64,000 nt of DNA from Climacteris rufus. Taxonomy: Eukaryota > Chordata > Aves > Passeriformes > Climacteridae. The first letter of the stretch is position 1. Each line of letters opens with the position of its first letter. Below the pieces are notes generated by a model. The model saw only the letters and a list, made by a program, of their open reading frames with translations, was not told the DNA's origin and ran no database searches. Positions 46,850 through 57,935 of the stretch are shown in pieces. The DNA is taken from NCBI GenBank assembly GCA_013398175.1, contig VZRZ01008160.1, positions 1-64,000 of the forward strand, read 5' to 3'. The translations under genes and the position numbers were made by a program.

Positions 46850-47250
46850 TCCCCCACTTCCAGGCGCTGTTTGCTGCTGGAGCAGCGCTGCCGGCAGCTG
46901 TCACACCAACCAGGGCCGGGCTGGCACTGCCGGCCGCCTCCTCCTCCTCCTCCCCCGCCGCTCCGTCCCCTCCTCTCCCGGCGCTGACGCGGGCGGGGCG
47001 GGCGCGGCTTGGCCCGGTCCCCGGGGGATCTGCGCTCACCTCGGCGCTGCCGTGTGCCGCCGCTTCCCGCGGGGACAGCAGCTCCGGGGACGTGGAAAGG
47101 CCAAACTTTCCGTGCCGAGGAGCCGGGGCTGCCGCTCGGCCCCGGCAGAGAGCAGAAGCCGCCCGCTGCTGTTCCCCGCCCGCAGTGAGTAGCTCTGCTC
47201 GCCGGGTGATCCCGGGTGAGCTTACAGCGTGTTCGGGGGGCAGCGGCTGA
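46850..47250. promoter_or_regulatory. CpG-island promoter with probable first exon(s)
   Basis: A dense CpG stretch with a CCTCCTCCTCCTCC tract and an Sp1-type cluster, GGGCGGGGCGGGCGCGG, at 46991-47007. There is no TATA box, as is usual for broadly expressed vertebrate promoters. Splice donors face both ways. On plus there are CGCA then GTGAGT at 47185 and CGGG then TGAGC near 47216. On minus there is a better match, GAG then GTGAGC, reading leftwards from 47039. Either a plus-strand gene begins here and extends to the right, a minus-strand one extends to the left, or transcription is divergent. No coding exon of the gene was found in the window. This is the strongest promoter signal here. 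Confidence 0.65.
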
Positions 47251-47700
47251 GGGCTTTGGGTACGGGCGGATCTACAGCGCAGCTTTGGGGCACTCGTTCG
47301 GTTGTCTTTTCGCTTGGGTGTGTGTTTTTAAAGTGACACCGCGGCTTGTGGTTCCTCCCTTGTTTGCATCTTGGTCTAAACCTTAGTGTTTGTGTTCTTG
47401 GGGATGTTGGCTGCCGGCAGTGGGGAGCAGTGACCCGCGGCTCAGTGTCCCTGGCGTGTCCCCCCGAATCGTGCCGGGGTGGGTTTCCTTCAGGCGGCTT
47501 CGTGTGCTGCTCCGGCCAGGCAGGCACGGCGGAACCGCTCCGTGGTTTCTGCGTTCGGAGGTTTGTGTGCAGCACACCTGTGGGAGACACCCAGAGGCAC
47601 ACGGCACGGACTGAGAGGCAGACGAGCCGCTGTCCCTGTTGCCACCTTGGGCACCTCTCCCCAGCCCTGACCTTCCCTTGGGTGCTGCCAGATACCCCCA
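47251..47700. other. GC-rich intron-like sequence after the CpG island
   Basis: Still CpG-rich but without exon signals I trust. It leads into the tandem repeat that holds the gap. Confidence 0.4.
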
Positions 47701-48365
47701 GGGCTGCTGCGGCGGGTGTGTGAAACAGCGGGAAGGGGTTGTGTGTGAGGCCGGGGCAGCCCTGCCCGCTGCGGGTATGTGAAACNNNNNNNNNNNNNNN
47801 NNNNNNNNNNNNNNNNNNNNNNNNNNNNNNNNNNNNNNNNNNNNNNNNNNNNNNNNNNNNNNNNNNNNNNNNNNNNNNNNNNNNNNNNNNNNNNNNNNNN
47901 NNNNNNNNNNNNNNNNNNNNNNNNNNNNNNNNNNNNNNNNNNNNNNNNNNNNNNNNNNNNNNNNNNNNNNNNNNNNNNNNNNNNNNNNNNNNNNNNNNNN
48001 NNNNNNNNNNNNNNNNNNNNNNNNNNNNNNNNNNNNNNNNNNNNNNNNNNNNNNNNNNNNNNNNNNNNNNNNNNNNNNNNNNNNNNNNNNNNNNNNNNNN
48101 NNNNNNNNNNNNNNNNNNNNNNNNNNNNNNNNNNNNNNNNNNNNNNNNNNNNNNNNNNNNNNNNNNNNNNNNNNNNNNNNNNNNNNNNNNNNNNNNNNNN
48201 NNNNNNNNNNNNNNNNNNNNNNNNNNNNNNNNNNNNNNNNNNNNNNNNNNNNNNNNNNNNNNNNNNNNNNNNNNNNAGGCTCTGTGTGAGGCTGGGGCAG
48301 CCCTGTCCCCTCTGGATGTGTGATACAGCGGGGTTGGAGGCTCTGTGAGGCTGTGCCCGCTGCGG
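47701..48365. repeat. GC-rich tandem repeat interrupted by the assembly gap
   Basis: Left of the gap, a unit of about 59 bases is seen (GTGTGTGAAACAGCGGG, then GTGAGGCCGGGGCAGCCCTG, then CCCGCTGCGGGT). Right of the gap come two further diverged units (GAGGCTGGGGCAGCCCTG, GATGTGTGATACAGCGGGG, CCCGCTGCGGGTGTGTGG). At least four units flank or enter the gap, so the missing DNA is probably more of the same array. Long frames that cross the Ns are meaningless. Confidence 0.85.
47786..48276. other. Assembly gap (491 Ns)
   Basis: An unresolved run of 491 Ns inside the GC-rich tandem array. True length is unknown. GC-rich tandem repeats next to CpG islands often fail in sequencing and assembly. Confidence 0.99.
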
Positions 48366-51300
48366 GTGTGTGGCGGTGTCGCCGCCGCTCGGGCCGGTGC
48401 CCCGGGTGTGCAGAGCAGCCCGGTGAGTCACGGGGCAAACACAGCAATGCCCTCGGGGAGCTGTGCCGAGCCTTTCCGTGCGCTGTGATCCTGTTGGTGC
48501 ATTTCGGGCACAGCCGCCTTGTCTTCTCATGCTAAACCTCTTTGGAACTCAGTGCTTTAATCTGCAAGCTTTCTAATAGATTTAGAGCGATGAGTCAAGT
48601 TTTTTTTTTTGCTTCTGAGGAAGAAACTAAACCAAACTGCCTGCAGTAGCTGATCTGGGTGTACTTTTTATACATATGTTTGTGTGTATGCACACACACA
48701 GAACAGCTACTCCAGGCGTTGGTTTTTAGGCTCTGTGTGTATATATGGGCATGTGTGCCTCCATAAAAAATGTTTTTATAAAGCAGGATGGTGTGAGCAA
48801 GCTTCGAGGAGCATGAATTTCTTCCTGCTCTGTCAAGTAATACCCTGCCTACTTCATTTGCCAGTTGATTTGGTTATGCAGACAAAGGCAGGAAAACAGA
48901 CCATAACAAAACCACTCTTATCTAAACTAATCCGCTTAGAGCACTGTCAGGTAAATCATTAACCCACAGGCCCAGTGCCTGTAAAAGCTGCTAAAGAGGT
49001 TTCCTGCCCCTGAAACTCCTGTTTTCAAGAAGGTAAGAAGTGAAATTACTGGCAGATCTTGGTTTGGCTCGTGGGTGTTTGCTGCTGCCGCGGTTTCTGT
49101 GCCTGTTAACAAAGTGATGTAGTCCAGTGGATTTAGGATGGGGGAGGACCTGCTCCCTTCAGTCTTTTTCCTCAGAGAGCAGCTCCAGCTAAGGCAGAGG
49201 GGAAGCACTGCATTTGCTTACCTGTAAATACTGTAACTCATTAATGAAAGGTAATTTCACAGGGCTTTTTGGCTCATGGGGTGTTTTGCTCAGCAGCTTC
49301 GTTTCCTGGTTCCCTGTGATTCGAATCCGTTTGAGCTGGGAAGATTTGCTGTGGGTCTCGCTGTGCTTAATTCCACACCAGACTTCTGTTTTGGCTGACT
49401 CTTGTTTGTGTAGGCATGTAAGAAATGGATTTCTCTGGGGCATTTCATACTTCGAGTCTGTACAGTCGTGTCTGCATTTGCTTTGCATTTTGATCGATGG
49501 CCTTGGCAATGAGTCTGTTTGGTGTGAGCAACTTGAAGCATGGAAAATCTGTAGCACATGGAGAGCAGCAGAAGGAGCTTCGTTTGTGATGTTTGCCTGA
49601 ACAAAAGCAAAAGGGCTCAAGAAGGGCTTAAGCTATTCTAGTTGCCCACGTCCAAGAGCATGACTCAAAAGTTCCAGCTAAACTCCTCTGAGCTCCCTGA
49701 GTTGGCGTTGGAGTTGTGCCTTTCCCCCTAAGCCGGGCCTGGTTTAGATGCCAAACTCTCAGCCTACCTGTCTTCTGCCAGAGGTCTGCCTGCTCCTACA
49801 AGGAGATTTTCAGGCATCTCCAGGGAGAAGATGGGTGCGAAGAAGACCTTTGAGGGCACAGCTGGGAAAGCTGCACCTCTCTTTCAATGCAAGCCCGTGC
49901 CCGAAGCTGCTGTGTGCCGTTCTGCACGGCTCAGCGCCCCGCACAGCCTGTGCTCCCTGTGCCCGGCTTCCCAGCCGCCTCTGAAAGCTCCAAACTGCTC
50001 CTGCTGCTCAGGAAAGTGCCCTTTTTGCTTGGTTAAACTTTACAGCCTGGCTGCACATTAGCTTTTTCAAGCTGAGCTTTTTAAAGCTGCTCTCCCACGT
50101 GAGGAAGGATTGGAGGGCTGCTGTTCGTCCGGGTTGCACCTCAGGCCGAGCGCCTGAGGGAGGAGATAGCCAGACCTGGAGGAGAAGGTGACTCCAGCCC
50201 TTTCCCAGGAGGTGGGAGTCTGTGGAAGGAGCTCTCTGTGCTTTGGACACCCCAGCAGGTGCTCTCCAGATCGGATGGTGAGGCTGCCTTGCAGAGGGCA
50301 GGGAGGTCCCTTCACCTCTGTCCTGGGAGAGCCAGCCTGGGCAGGCAGTACAGCAGCAAATCCATGCTCTGAATCCTTCCTTAAGCCTCTCTCCTTTGAG
50401 TTTTTACGGACAAGAAGTGCTTGCTTGGGATCTCAGCCAGTTCAGGTGAGCCATGGTCCTTTGGGCAGCCAGGTTGCCACACTGGGTGTTTGGCTGGGGA
50501 GAAGGAACACACCTTGGGAGCGGCTCTGCTGCCCCTTGTGCACTGCCCGTGCCCTGGGGATGAGCTTTTGCCGGCCAAATTGGCCTGATGGAGCACTGTG
50601 GTGTCTCCAGCTGCTTTCTGCAGCTGTCTGCATGGCAGAGGGGGTGGGGGAAATGACTCCGGTTAAAAATAGAAAGGCAGATGAGGAGATGGGAGGTATG
50701 GTTTGCACAGCCAGCCGGGCCGCTCTCACAACTCGCTGCTGCCACCGCTTGTGTGCCTGCGGCCCCGCAGAAACCCGGGACACAGCAGGTTCTCCACCCT
50801 GGAATCGAGGGAGCAGGGAGGGGATGCCTTTGGGAAAAGCTTGCTGAGCTGTGCTGGCAAGGTTGGTGCAAATCCAGCCGTGCAGGTGAACACCCCTTCA
50901 GAAAAGTTGGGTTTAAGCTTCCAGCTGCAGCCGAGCTCATCTGGGTTAGTCCCCCTAAGTTAAGGGCAAAACTTTACTCTGCTGTTTGAATTGTTCTTAT
51001 TCTGCTGTTTTATGGGGAGAGTTCTACTTGGGGAAAAAAAAACAACTCAACCAAAAGTGCTGGGGGGTGATTTCACTGAGTTAATTGTGTAATATGACAC
51101 TCTCAGAAGAGACTTGGTTTTGCAATAAATGTGTGAAGTGTCAGGAGGAGTCAACAGACAAGCCAAGGGTAAATAACTTGTGCTTTGGAAGCTCTGGGCT
51201 CTTTGTGTTGCTTTCAGGAAATGGTCATTTTACAGTGTTTTGTCACCAATCTTTAGTGTTTATCACTGTTCCTTGTGGTTATCACTGCTCCTTTTGATAT

Positions 51301-52530
51301 ATTTTCTGTTGCCTTTCCTAAACCAACTAAAAGTCCAGTTAGGAAAGTGATTATTTGCTTTGTTGAAAAGTTTATTTCCCGCTGCTTGGTTTTGGTCTTG
51401 GTTTTGAGTTCATTTTTGTTTGAATTCTTTGGTTTTTTTAATTTTAACTCTTTATCAGCCTTGAGAACAGTGTGAGTTCTCCTGCTGCTCCTTAGTTCAG
51501 CTCCTGTTGCTGTAACACTCCCAGCCACACATGGATAAGCAGTGACCCATCCTGTTCTCTGTTCACAGAGAAATATCCAGGGGCATTTCACCTACCCTGG
51601 AAATCCATCCTAGATGGATCCTGAAACCCAGGAAAAATCCTGTACCAAGCATTCCCTGTACAGGTCATGGTGAGGGCACTACAGCAGTTCTTCAACATAG
51701 CTAGAGAATGTTTTAGCTGTATAATATTCAGTTCAGAAAACTACATGTGTAAGGTAACGCTTTCCCTGAGTAAAAAACTTGAGGACAGATTTATTCTTTT
51801 CAAGGGGCTGTGGATATAAGCTACAGATGAAAGCATATTCAGAGCTAGGTGGAATTCAATATAGAGTCAGACTTTACCTTGGAATTATTCTGACTTTAAA
51901 AAGTGAATTTAAGAATTGAAGTTACTCTTTCAACCTCTGAAAAAGAATCCTGAAGACAAGCAGTTAGTTTTACTCAGTTAAGTTTCAAAACACTTCAGCA
52001 TGACTTCTCATGAATTACTGGGCTGCTTTTCATAACCAGGAGTAAAAATTAATTGGTCTCAATGATAGATATCACACTGTTTTCTCATAAATTTAAAAGA
52101 TCACTTCAGCAGTGACGCACATTTTTCACCAGTAAAAATACGGACACTGTTACACTTTATTTACATTTAAAATAACGAAGCTGTAGACATTTAACTCCAA
52201 TTTATTTGTATTGGAGAAGCTGATGCTTTGGGATTGTTGAGTATTAAGCCTCAAGGATGAGAAGGATTTAGTTGGAAGGCCACCAGCTAGTGAATTTTGA
52301 TGCAGCTTTGATTTCAGATTCTCGGTCTCCTCAGATCTCTGGGGTTTTTCCATATTATTTGCAACTCCTTTGGTGTTTTGAAATTTTCTCTTTTATTCTC
52401 AGCCACTTGCTTTGTTTTGGGGACATTGGTTTGTCTGTTCTAAAGTAGTAACACCCCACCTAAATCCTGGCATTGTTCAGCTCTCCCCGGTGTGTTTGGA
52501 TGTTTTACTGAGGCTAAAGCGACAAAGAAC
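48366..52530. other. Intron-like or intergenic stretch
   Basis: 4.2 kb without coding exons I can support. Isolated motifs include an AP-1 site TGAGTCA at 48591-48597 and a MEF2-type TTAAAAATAG at 50663-50672. Donor-like sites occur at about 48421 (CCCG then GTGAGT), 49034 (AAGAAG then GTAAGA) and 50447 (TTCAG then GTGAGC), all without matching open exons. The minus-strand frame 52150-52353 starts with a good Kozak ATG but has no domain. Confidence 0.4.
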
Positions 52531-53240
52531 AACCCCGAGCACCAGCACAGGCTGGGGAACCTGCTGTGGAGGAAAACCCGGGGGTGCTGGGGGACAAGGA
52601 GCTGTCCCTGAGCCAGCAGAGCGTCCTGGGGCCAGGGAGGGCAATGGGATCCCGGGGGCAGCAGGAGGAGCATTCCCAGCAGGTCAGGGAGTGCCCCTGC
52701 CCCTCTGGCCGGCCCCGGGAGCGCCTCTGCGGGGCCGTGCCCGGCTCGGGCCCCTCAGCACAGCAGGGCCAGGGAGCTCCTGCAGCGGGGCCAGCGGAGG
52801 CTGCGCAGATGATTCAGGGCCTGGAGCATCTCCCTGCCCAGGAAAGGCTGAGGGAGCTGGGGCTGCTCAGCTCCAGAGGAGCCCCAGCTGAGAGGGGCCC
52901 TCAGGCCTGGCTGTCCCTGTGTGCAGGGAGGGCTCAGAGCAGGGCCCGGGCTCTGCTCCGGGGGGCCCAGCAATGGCCCCAGAGGAACGGGCAGGAACTG
53001 ATGCCCAGGGAGTTCCCTCTTCCTGCACAGGAGGCAGAACTTCTGCCCTGGGCAGTGCCCCAGCCCTGAGCACATTGTCCAGAGAGGGGCTGGAGGCTCC
53101 TCCCTGGGGATATTGCAGAGCTGTGTGCACACACTGCTGTGCCCTGGGCTCTGGGATGGCCCTGCTGGGGCACGGAGCTGCCACCAGGTGCCCTCTGGGG
53201 GCCCTTCAACCTGACCTGTCCCCTGGCCTTGTGATCTGAC
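52531..53240 (+). mobile_element. CR1-derived element, inverted partner B
   Basis: Plus-strand counterpart of 28115-28847. The core 52539-53208 matches partner A with only about five differences that I can see. The frame reads QMIQGLEHLPAQERLRELGL and later RNGQELMPREF, both typical of the CR1 ORF2 C-terminus, followed by a stop and the 3' part. The end differs from A: here CCTGACCTGTCCCCTGGCC, there CCTCACCCACCCTGGGATTC. Both copies carry the same odd changes between the conserved motifs, so these changes predate the two copies. Confidence 0.93.
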
Positions 53241-54493
53241 CTGGACAAACCGTCCAAAATTGTAATTTGTGTTGGTGCAGTCACAGAGAGGGAGAGGAGA
53301 GACGCCTCAGGAGGCGAGGGGATCTCTAGTGCTGGTAAACTTGAAGCTGTAAAAAGGAACGTTGCAAAAGCCAAATGAGAAATGAAAGCAACTTTCTGCT
53401 GTGTTTGTCATCACAGACCTCCTTGCAGCTTCAGGAAACAAGTGGTGCAGCTGTTTGCTGGGAACAGGGTTTTAGAGGAGTGTAGAGGCCTTTCTGGAGA
53501 GGTGGGAGTGAACCCTCATAGCCCAGAAGAGTTTGTTCTGATTTCAGCTCAGAACTGATGTAATTTCTGAGCTACTTAATTTACATCAGCAACTCTCTCC
53601 CAAACCATATGTATTTTAAAAATATAACTGTGGAGTAAAGGGACTGTTTGCAAACATTTTTCCCTGTGTGTGGTGGCCTGGCTTTTACCAGATGTGAAGG
53701 AAAAGAAGTGATCTGGTAGTTCAGGGTTACTTCAGCTGAAAGCACTGGGTTAGCCAGCTGGATTTATCTGGGAGAGAAGTGATGCAGGCTCAGACTTCTG
53801 TTAATGTTTAATGTTCTGTAACAGTGTGCCCAGGCACAGCAGAGCCATCAGCACAGGAGTGATCCTGTCAGAGGGGTTTGTTTGGAGTGATTACCGAGCC
53901 TGCTGTGGCTTTCATTTCACTGCAGCCTGAGCTCATTGATGAACTGGCCATCATTTATTTACAGTTCTCAGGATCCTTTCACACTGATTCTCCTTCTTTT
54001 GGCCAGGGAGGGGCATGAAGAGGCACCACAGAGTTATCTAAAATACTCTGCCCTCTGGCTGTGGTTTCCCACTGCCCTGCTTTTAGCAGGCTCTCCACTT
54101 TCTCCTCCTAATCCTTACTTTTCGTCTGGATTGTGCCACGGGGCTGGGGAGGGTCTGACAGGTGGGGCTGGGAAAAGCCTCAGAGGATGGACAAAAGGAG
54201 GGAGGGAAGAGCAGACTCCACCAAGATGGAAAGGAAAAGCAGGAAGAAAAATGCCAGGGGGCACAACTCTCCTGCTGGTTCTTGTCTAGGACTCAGAGTG
54301 AGATGAATGCTCCTGATTTTTCTTCCTGATTTCTTTTTTTCTTCCTGATTTTGTGAGATTCCTGCATAAATCAGTTTGTCTCCATGCTCTGCTGATGAAT
54401 CACGGGGCTGCATCAATAAATCCAGTTTCATGCAGAGCTTTGAAGCAGGGAGGGAGTCCTGTCTATAAATTCCTTGGAAAACAGGAGAGCAGA
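53241..54493. other. Unique noncoding stretch
   Basis: No feature is supported. Short TTCTTCCTGATTT duplications occur at about 54319-54350. Confidence 0.45.
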
Positions 54494-54650
54494 AGTTGCC
54501 CAGAGAAGCTGTGGCTGCCCCTGGATCCCTGGCAGTGCCCAAGGCCAGGCTGGATGGGGCTGGGAGCAGCCTGGGATGGTGAAGGTGCCCATGGCAGGGG
54601 TGGCACTGGATTTCAGATCCCTTCCAGCCTGAACCATTCTGGGATCCTGT
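54494..54650 (+). mobile_element. CR1 LINE 3' fragment
   Basis: GTTGCCCAGAGAAGCTGTGG, GCCCAAGGCCAGGCTGGATG, then CCCTTCCAGCCTGAACC and ATTCTGGGATCCTGTG. It has a shortened GGTGAAGGTGCCCATGG block. Confidence 0.94.
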
Positions 54651-56180
54651 GCCTTGCCATCCCTTTGCAAGTGCTGTGTTTGGTGGAGACCCACACCAAA
54701 ATCATCTGATGTTTGTCCCCAGGTTTGATTTTCCCTTTCACCCATCTGGCCTGACTTAAATAATACATGAACCAAAGTGGTTTCTGCTATTTTTGGGCAG
54801 TGTAGATCACAAAGGCAAGTATAAATGCAACACTTCTTCATATCCAGCTCCCTTGCCTGCTGACTGACCCCAAATTCTGTGCCCTCTGCTAGGGGACACA
54901 AGGCCCCTTGTCCTCAATGATTTATGCAGCATCTACAATAACAGGGCCTGTTGCTTACGGATGTGTGTGCATTCATATTTTATGTCTCTGCCTGCCCTTC
55001 ATGTTTTATTTAATGGGGAGTGTAAGGAAATTGGTTACTTGGCAAAAAGTGGCTTTTAGTGGGCTGAGGAGCTGCAGGTTTCCTGATCCTTGGGCTGGTG
55101 CTGTGTGCATGTGCTCTGCTCCCCAGGGGCTGTGCCCCTTCTCAGGAGCTTTCTGGCTATTGATCCTTCCTCCTTGCTCCTCCAGAAAGTGAGGAGAGCC
55201 TGCAGCCCTGCTGCTAGCAGCTGCCTCCTGCAGATTATGTTTGGGGAGGGTAGTAAATCCCAAAAGCAGGTGGGGACGTGGTCTCTTTGTGCTGTGGCTT
55301 TTCTGGGCCAAGATCACTAAATCTGAATTCACATGGTGCCCTGTGTGGCATGTCTTGTATTTCCAACTTAGCCAGACTAGTACAAGATTGTCTCAGCAAC
55401 CCTGCCCCTACCTTGTTTCACTGCTGATGTGAAATAAAACATAGAATTAGACCCTTTTTGTCAGTGCTGTTGTGGTGCCACGCAGGGTGAGCTGCATATT
55501 TCGTCAGGATATCTGCCACATTACTTTTATCCCCTCACCCACATGAAATATTTGTGAATTTCAGTTATTTTCAGACCGACTGAAAAGGTTTTGCAATGCC
55601 TGAGGCCAGATGGTAATGTATTTACTTTTAAAATACAATTTATATTTTGTGCAATCTTTGGTAGCCCCACCCCTACTCCTAAAAACCCACAGAAACAAAA
55701 AAAAAAAAAAAAAAAAGACCTAAACAAACCTCAAACTTGAACTTCTGTGCCTGTTTGGTATCTTTTGGTATGGACACTTCATAGTACTTGATCTTGTTTC
55801 CAAAATACTACTTTTATTTTCCCACCAGTAGTGATTTCAGCAGCTCTGTGTTGCTTGCAGGAGAGGCACTGGCATTCCTGGAGGACTCATCATGAATTTT
55901 CATGCTCTTTGTACACAGAAGATTATTTCTTTTTTTATAGCCTCTTATTAAAATGTCATCTTTTATGAGCTTTAGAAGATCTTGGAGATTTACCTGAAAG
56001 CTGCATGTCAGAGCAGAGCTCAAGGATAGTCCTGTAGAGCAAGTCTGACCGTGGCATGGGTGGGTAAAGCAGCAGCTGTGGCAAGTTGGTCCTTATTTGT
56101 TTTGTGCTCCTGAAATCTTCTGGTTAGTGCTGTAGTCAGGAGGCCCACGTGCAATTCCCAGGCCTGGAGGGAATGTGCAG
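54651..56180. other. Unique noncoding stretch with A-run
   Basis: Contains a 20-base A-run (55697-55716). A minus-strand open segment (about 55814-56000) has coding-like composition but no recognised domain. No firm gene. Confidence 0.4.
55697..55716. repeat. Poly(A) homopolymer
   Basis: Twenty consecutive A residues on plus. No retrogene or recognisable retroposon body lies to its left, so it is treated as simple sequence rather than the tail of an insertion. Confidence 0.95.
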
Positions 56181-56250
56181 TCACAGAGCCTGTGCCAGGG
56201 CCTCGCTGCCCTCACAAGGAAGAATTCCTTCCCAATATCCAGTCTAAAAC
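56181..56250 (-). mobile_element. Small CR1 LINE internal fragment, minus
   Basis: On plus: CACAGAGCCTGTGCCAGGGC, then CCCTCACAAGGAAGAATTCC, then TTCCCAATATCCAGTCTAAA. These are words from the ORF2 end and 3' UTR border of CR1. The 3' tail is missing, so this is a remnant rather than a simple 5' truncation. Confidence 0.78.
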
Positions 56251-57687
56251 CCCAGATGAATTTCTGCAGTGCCATAACATCCTATCTAACTCTGCACATC
56301 ACAAACGTCAGCAGAATTGTTATTCCCTTGTTTTGTTTGCTTACTCAGGCACACAGCAGGGATATTGGATCCTGCTGGACATCCCTAGGGAAGGCATCTC
56401 CTGAATATTCACCTACAGGAAGGATTTATTCCCAGCAAGCCTCTTGCATCCCTGTGCTGAAGGGTGATGGAAAGGAGCATCAGGCTCTCCTGCATAGCTG
56501 CTGCTTCCTCATCTGCTTTGCCATTCCCCTTTTAGCCTCAGCCTCAGCAGTTTTTGCCAGTTCTCCTGTGATCTCCCATTCCTCCCCACCACTCTGTGGC
56601 CATGGACCTCCTGATCCTTCTAGGAGAGGAGATAGGTCAGAGTGGGGCTATTTTCAGGCAACACCTCATCAGTGTCCCTGCCTTGCTCTCCGTAATACCT
56701 TGCTAATCTGAGCTTCACCCATCTGCTTGCAGAGAGCTGCAGCTTCCATGTGAGTGCAGATTGAAGTCTTTCCTCCTCTCCCACCCTCTCCTCCTGTTCA
56801 CACTTCACAACAGCAACAAATAATTACAAATACTTCAGCCAGATGCCTCTGGAGCTGGCCGGTCATGCAATACTTTGCCACACAAAGGGCGGAGGTTTAT
56901 TTCTTTGGCTTCCTCTTTCTGTGGCTGGAAGGAGAACAGTGCCACTGAGTTCTTGCAATTCTTGCTGCTGTGACAGGCAGGGCTTGTCCTCCTTGTTGCA
57001 TGTTAACTCTTTGTGTTGCAGCAGTGAAACACAGCCTTGGTTTTGGGGTGATCCTTCCGAGTGACAAGCATCGCTTCACCGATTAAACAGTTAATTCCCC
57101 TGTCAACGTCCCGGGAAGGAATGCTGACTCTTTTTAATTGTTCTTCCGAGGGTGGACGTGGCTTTTCCGTGCCTAAACCAGCTGAAATGATCTAAGCAAT
57201 GGGCAGTGTTTGCTGGGAGCAGCGTGTGGCCGGTGCCCCGCGGGGAGCGGCCCTTGTGCCGCTGGATGGAGGAAATGAGATGAGCTGGGAACTGCTCCTG
57301 CCTCATGCACAGCCTCCTGACAGGGAAAGCACATCTGCAGGAGGGCAATGACCACTCTGTGGTGCAAGGTTTGGTTTGCCTTCTTTCAGTTCAAGGAAAA
57401 TGTTTAGACTGGTAAGGAAAGTTTGCTGGAGGCTGCGCCTCGTGCTGGCGCCTGGACACCCCTCCACCTCTTCTGTGGCAGGAGAGGAGGTACTGAGTGT
57501 CCAGCCATCTCAGGAGACATCTGATTTCGGTATTTTTAGTTGTTTCTGGCTGTGAAGGGTGAACAAACTGCTGGCTGAGCTCTGCACTCTGTTTTGAGTC
57601 ACTTGGCAGGAGTTTTAGGGGCTGTGGGTAAGGAGAGGATGACAGCATTCCCCAGCTGGGGGATTTGGAAGGTGAAATGTTCCTGTT
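56251..57687. other. Unique noncoding stretch
   Basis: A CpG-bearing patch lies at about 57215-57260 (GGCCGGTGCCCCGCGGGGAG). No exon or transposon is supported. Confidence 0.42.
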
Positions 57688-57935
57688 TCAATCTGACAGA
57701 GAGTAAATTTGGATTAGATATTAGGAAGGAATTATTCCCTGGGAGGGTGGGCAGGCCCTGGCACAGGGTGCCCAGAGAAGCTGTGGCTGCCCCTGGATCC
57801 CTGGCAGTGCCCAAGGCCAGGCTGGATGGGGCTGGGAGCAGCCTGGGACAGTGGGAGGTGTCCCTGCCCATGGCAGGGGGTCGGACTCAGATCATCTTTA
57901 AGGTCCTTTCCAATCCAGCCCCTTCTGGGTTTCTG
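57688..57935 (+). mobile_element. CR1 LINE 3' fragment
   Basis: GATTAGATATTAGGAAGGAA, CCCTGGGAGGGTGGGCAGGC, CCCATGGCAGGGGGTCGGAC, TCATCTTTAAGGTCCTTTCC. It begins in the last part of ORF2. The 3' half is close to the copy at 62.7-63.2 kb. Confidence 0.95.

Noticed and set aside
47383..48530. Frames of up to 354 codons spanning the gap
   Set aside because: Most of their length is Ns. The rest is the GC-rich tandem array.
51085..51180. Frame with CNKC and CQEE, suggestive of a zinc-binding fragment
   Set aside because: Only one CxxC-like pair in a short chance frame, with no splice context or family match.
52150..52353. 67-codon minus frame with a good Kozak ATG
   Set aside because: No domain, no promoter or splice support. 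Short A/T-rich frames of this size are expected by chance.
55697..55716. Poly(A) run as the tail of a processed pseudogene
   Set aside because: The adjacent sequence shows no exon-joined coding remnant and no target-site duplication that I can identify.
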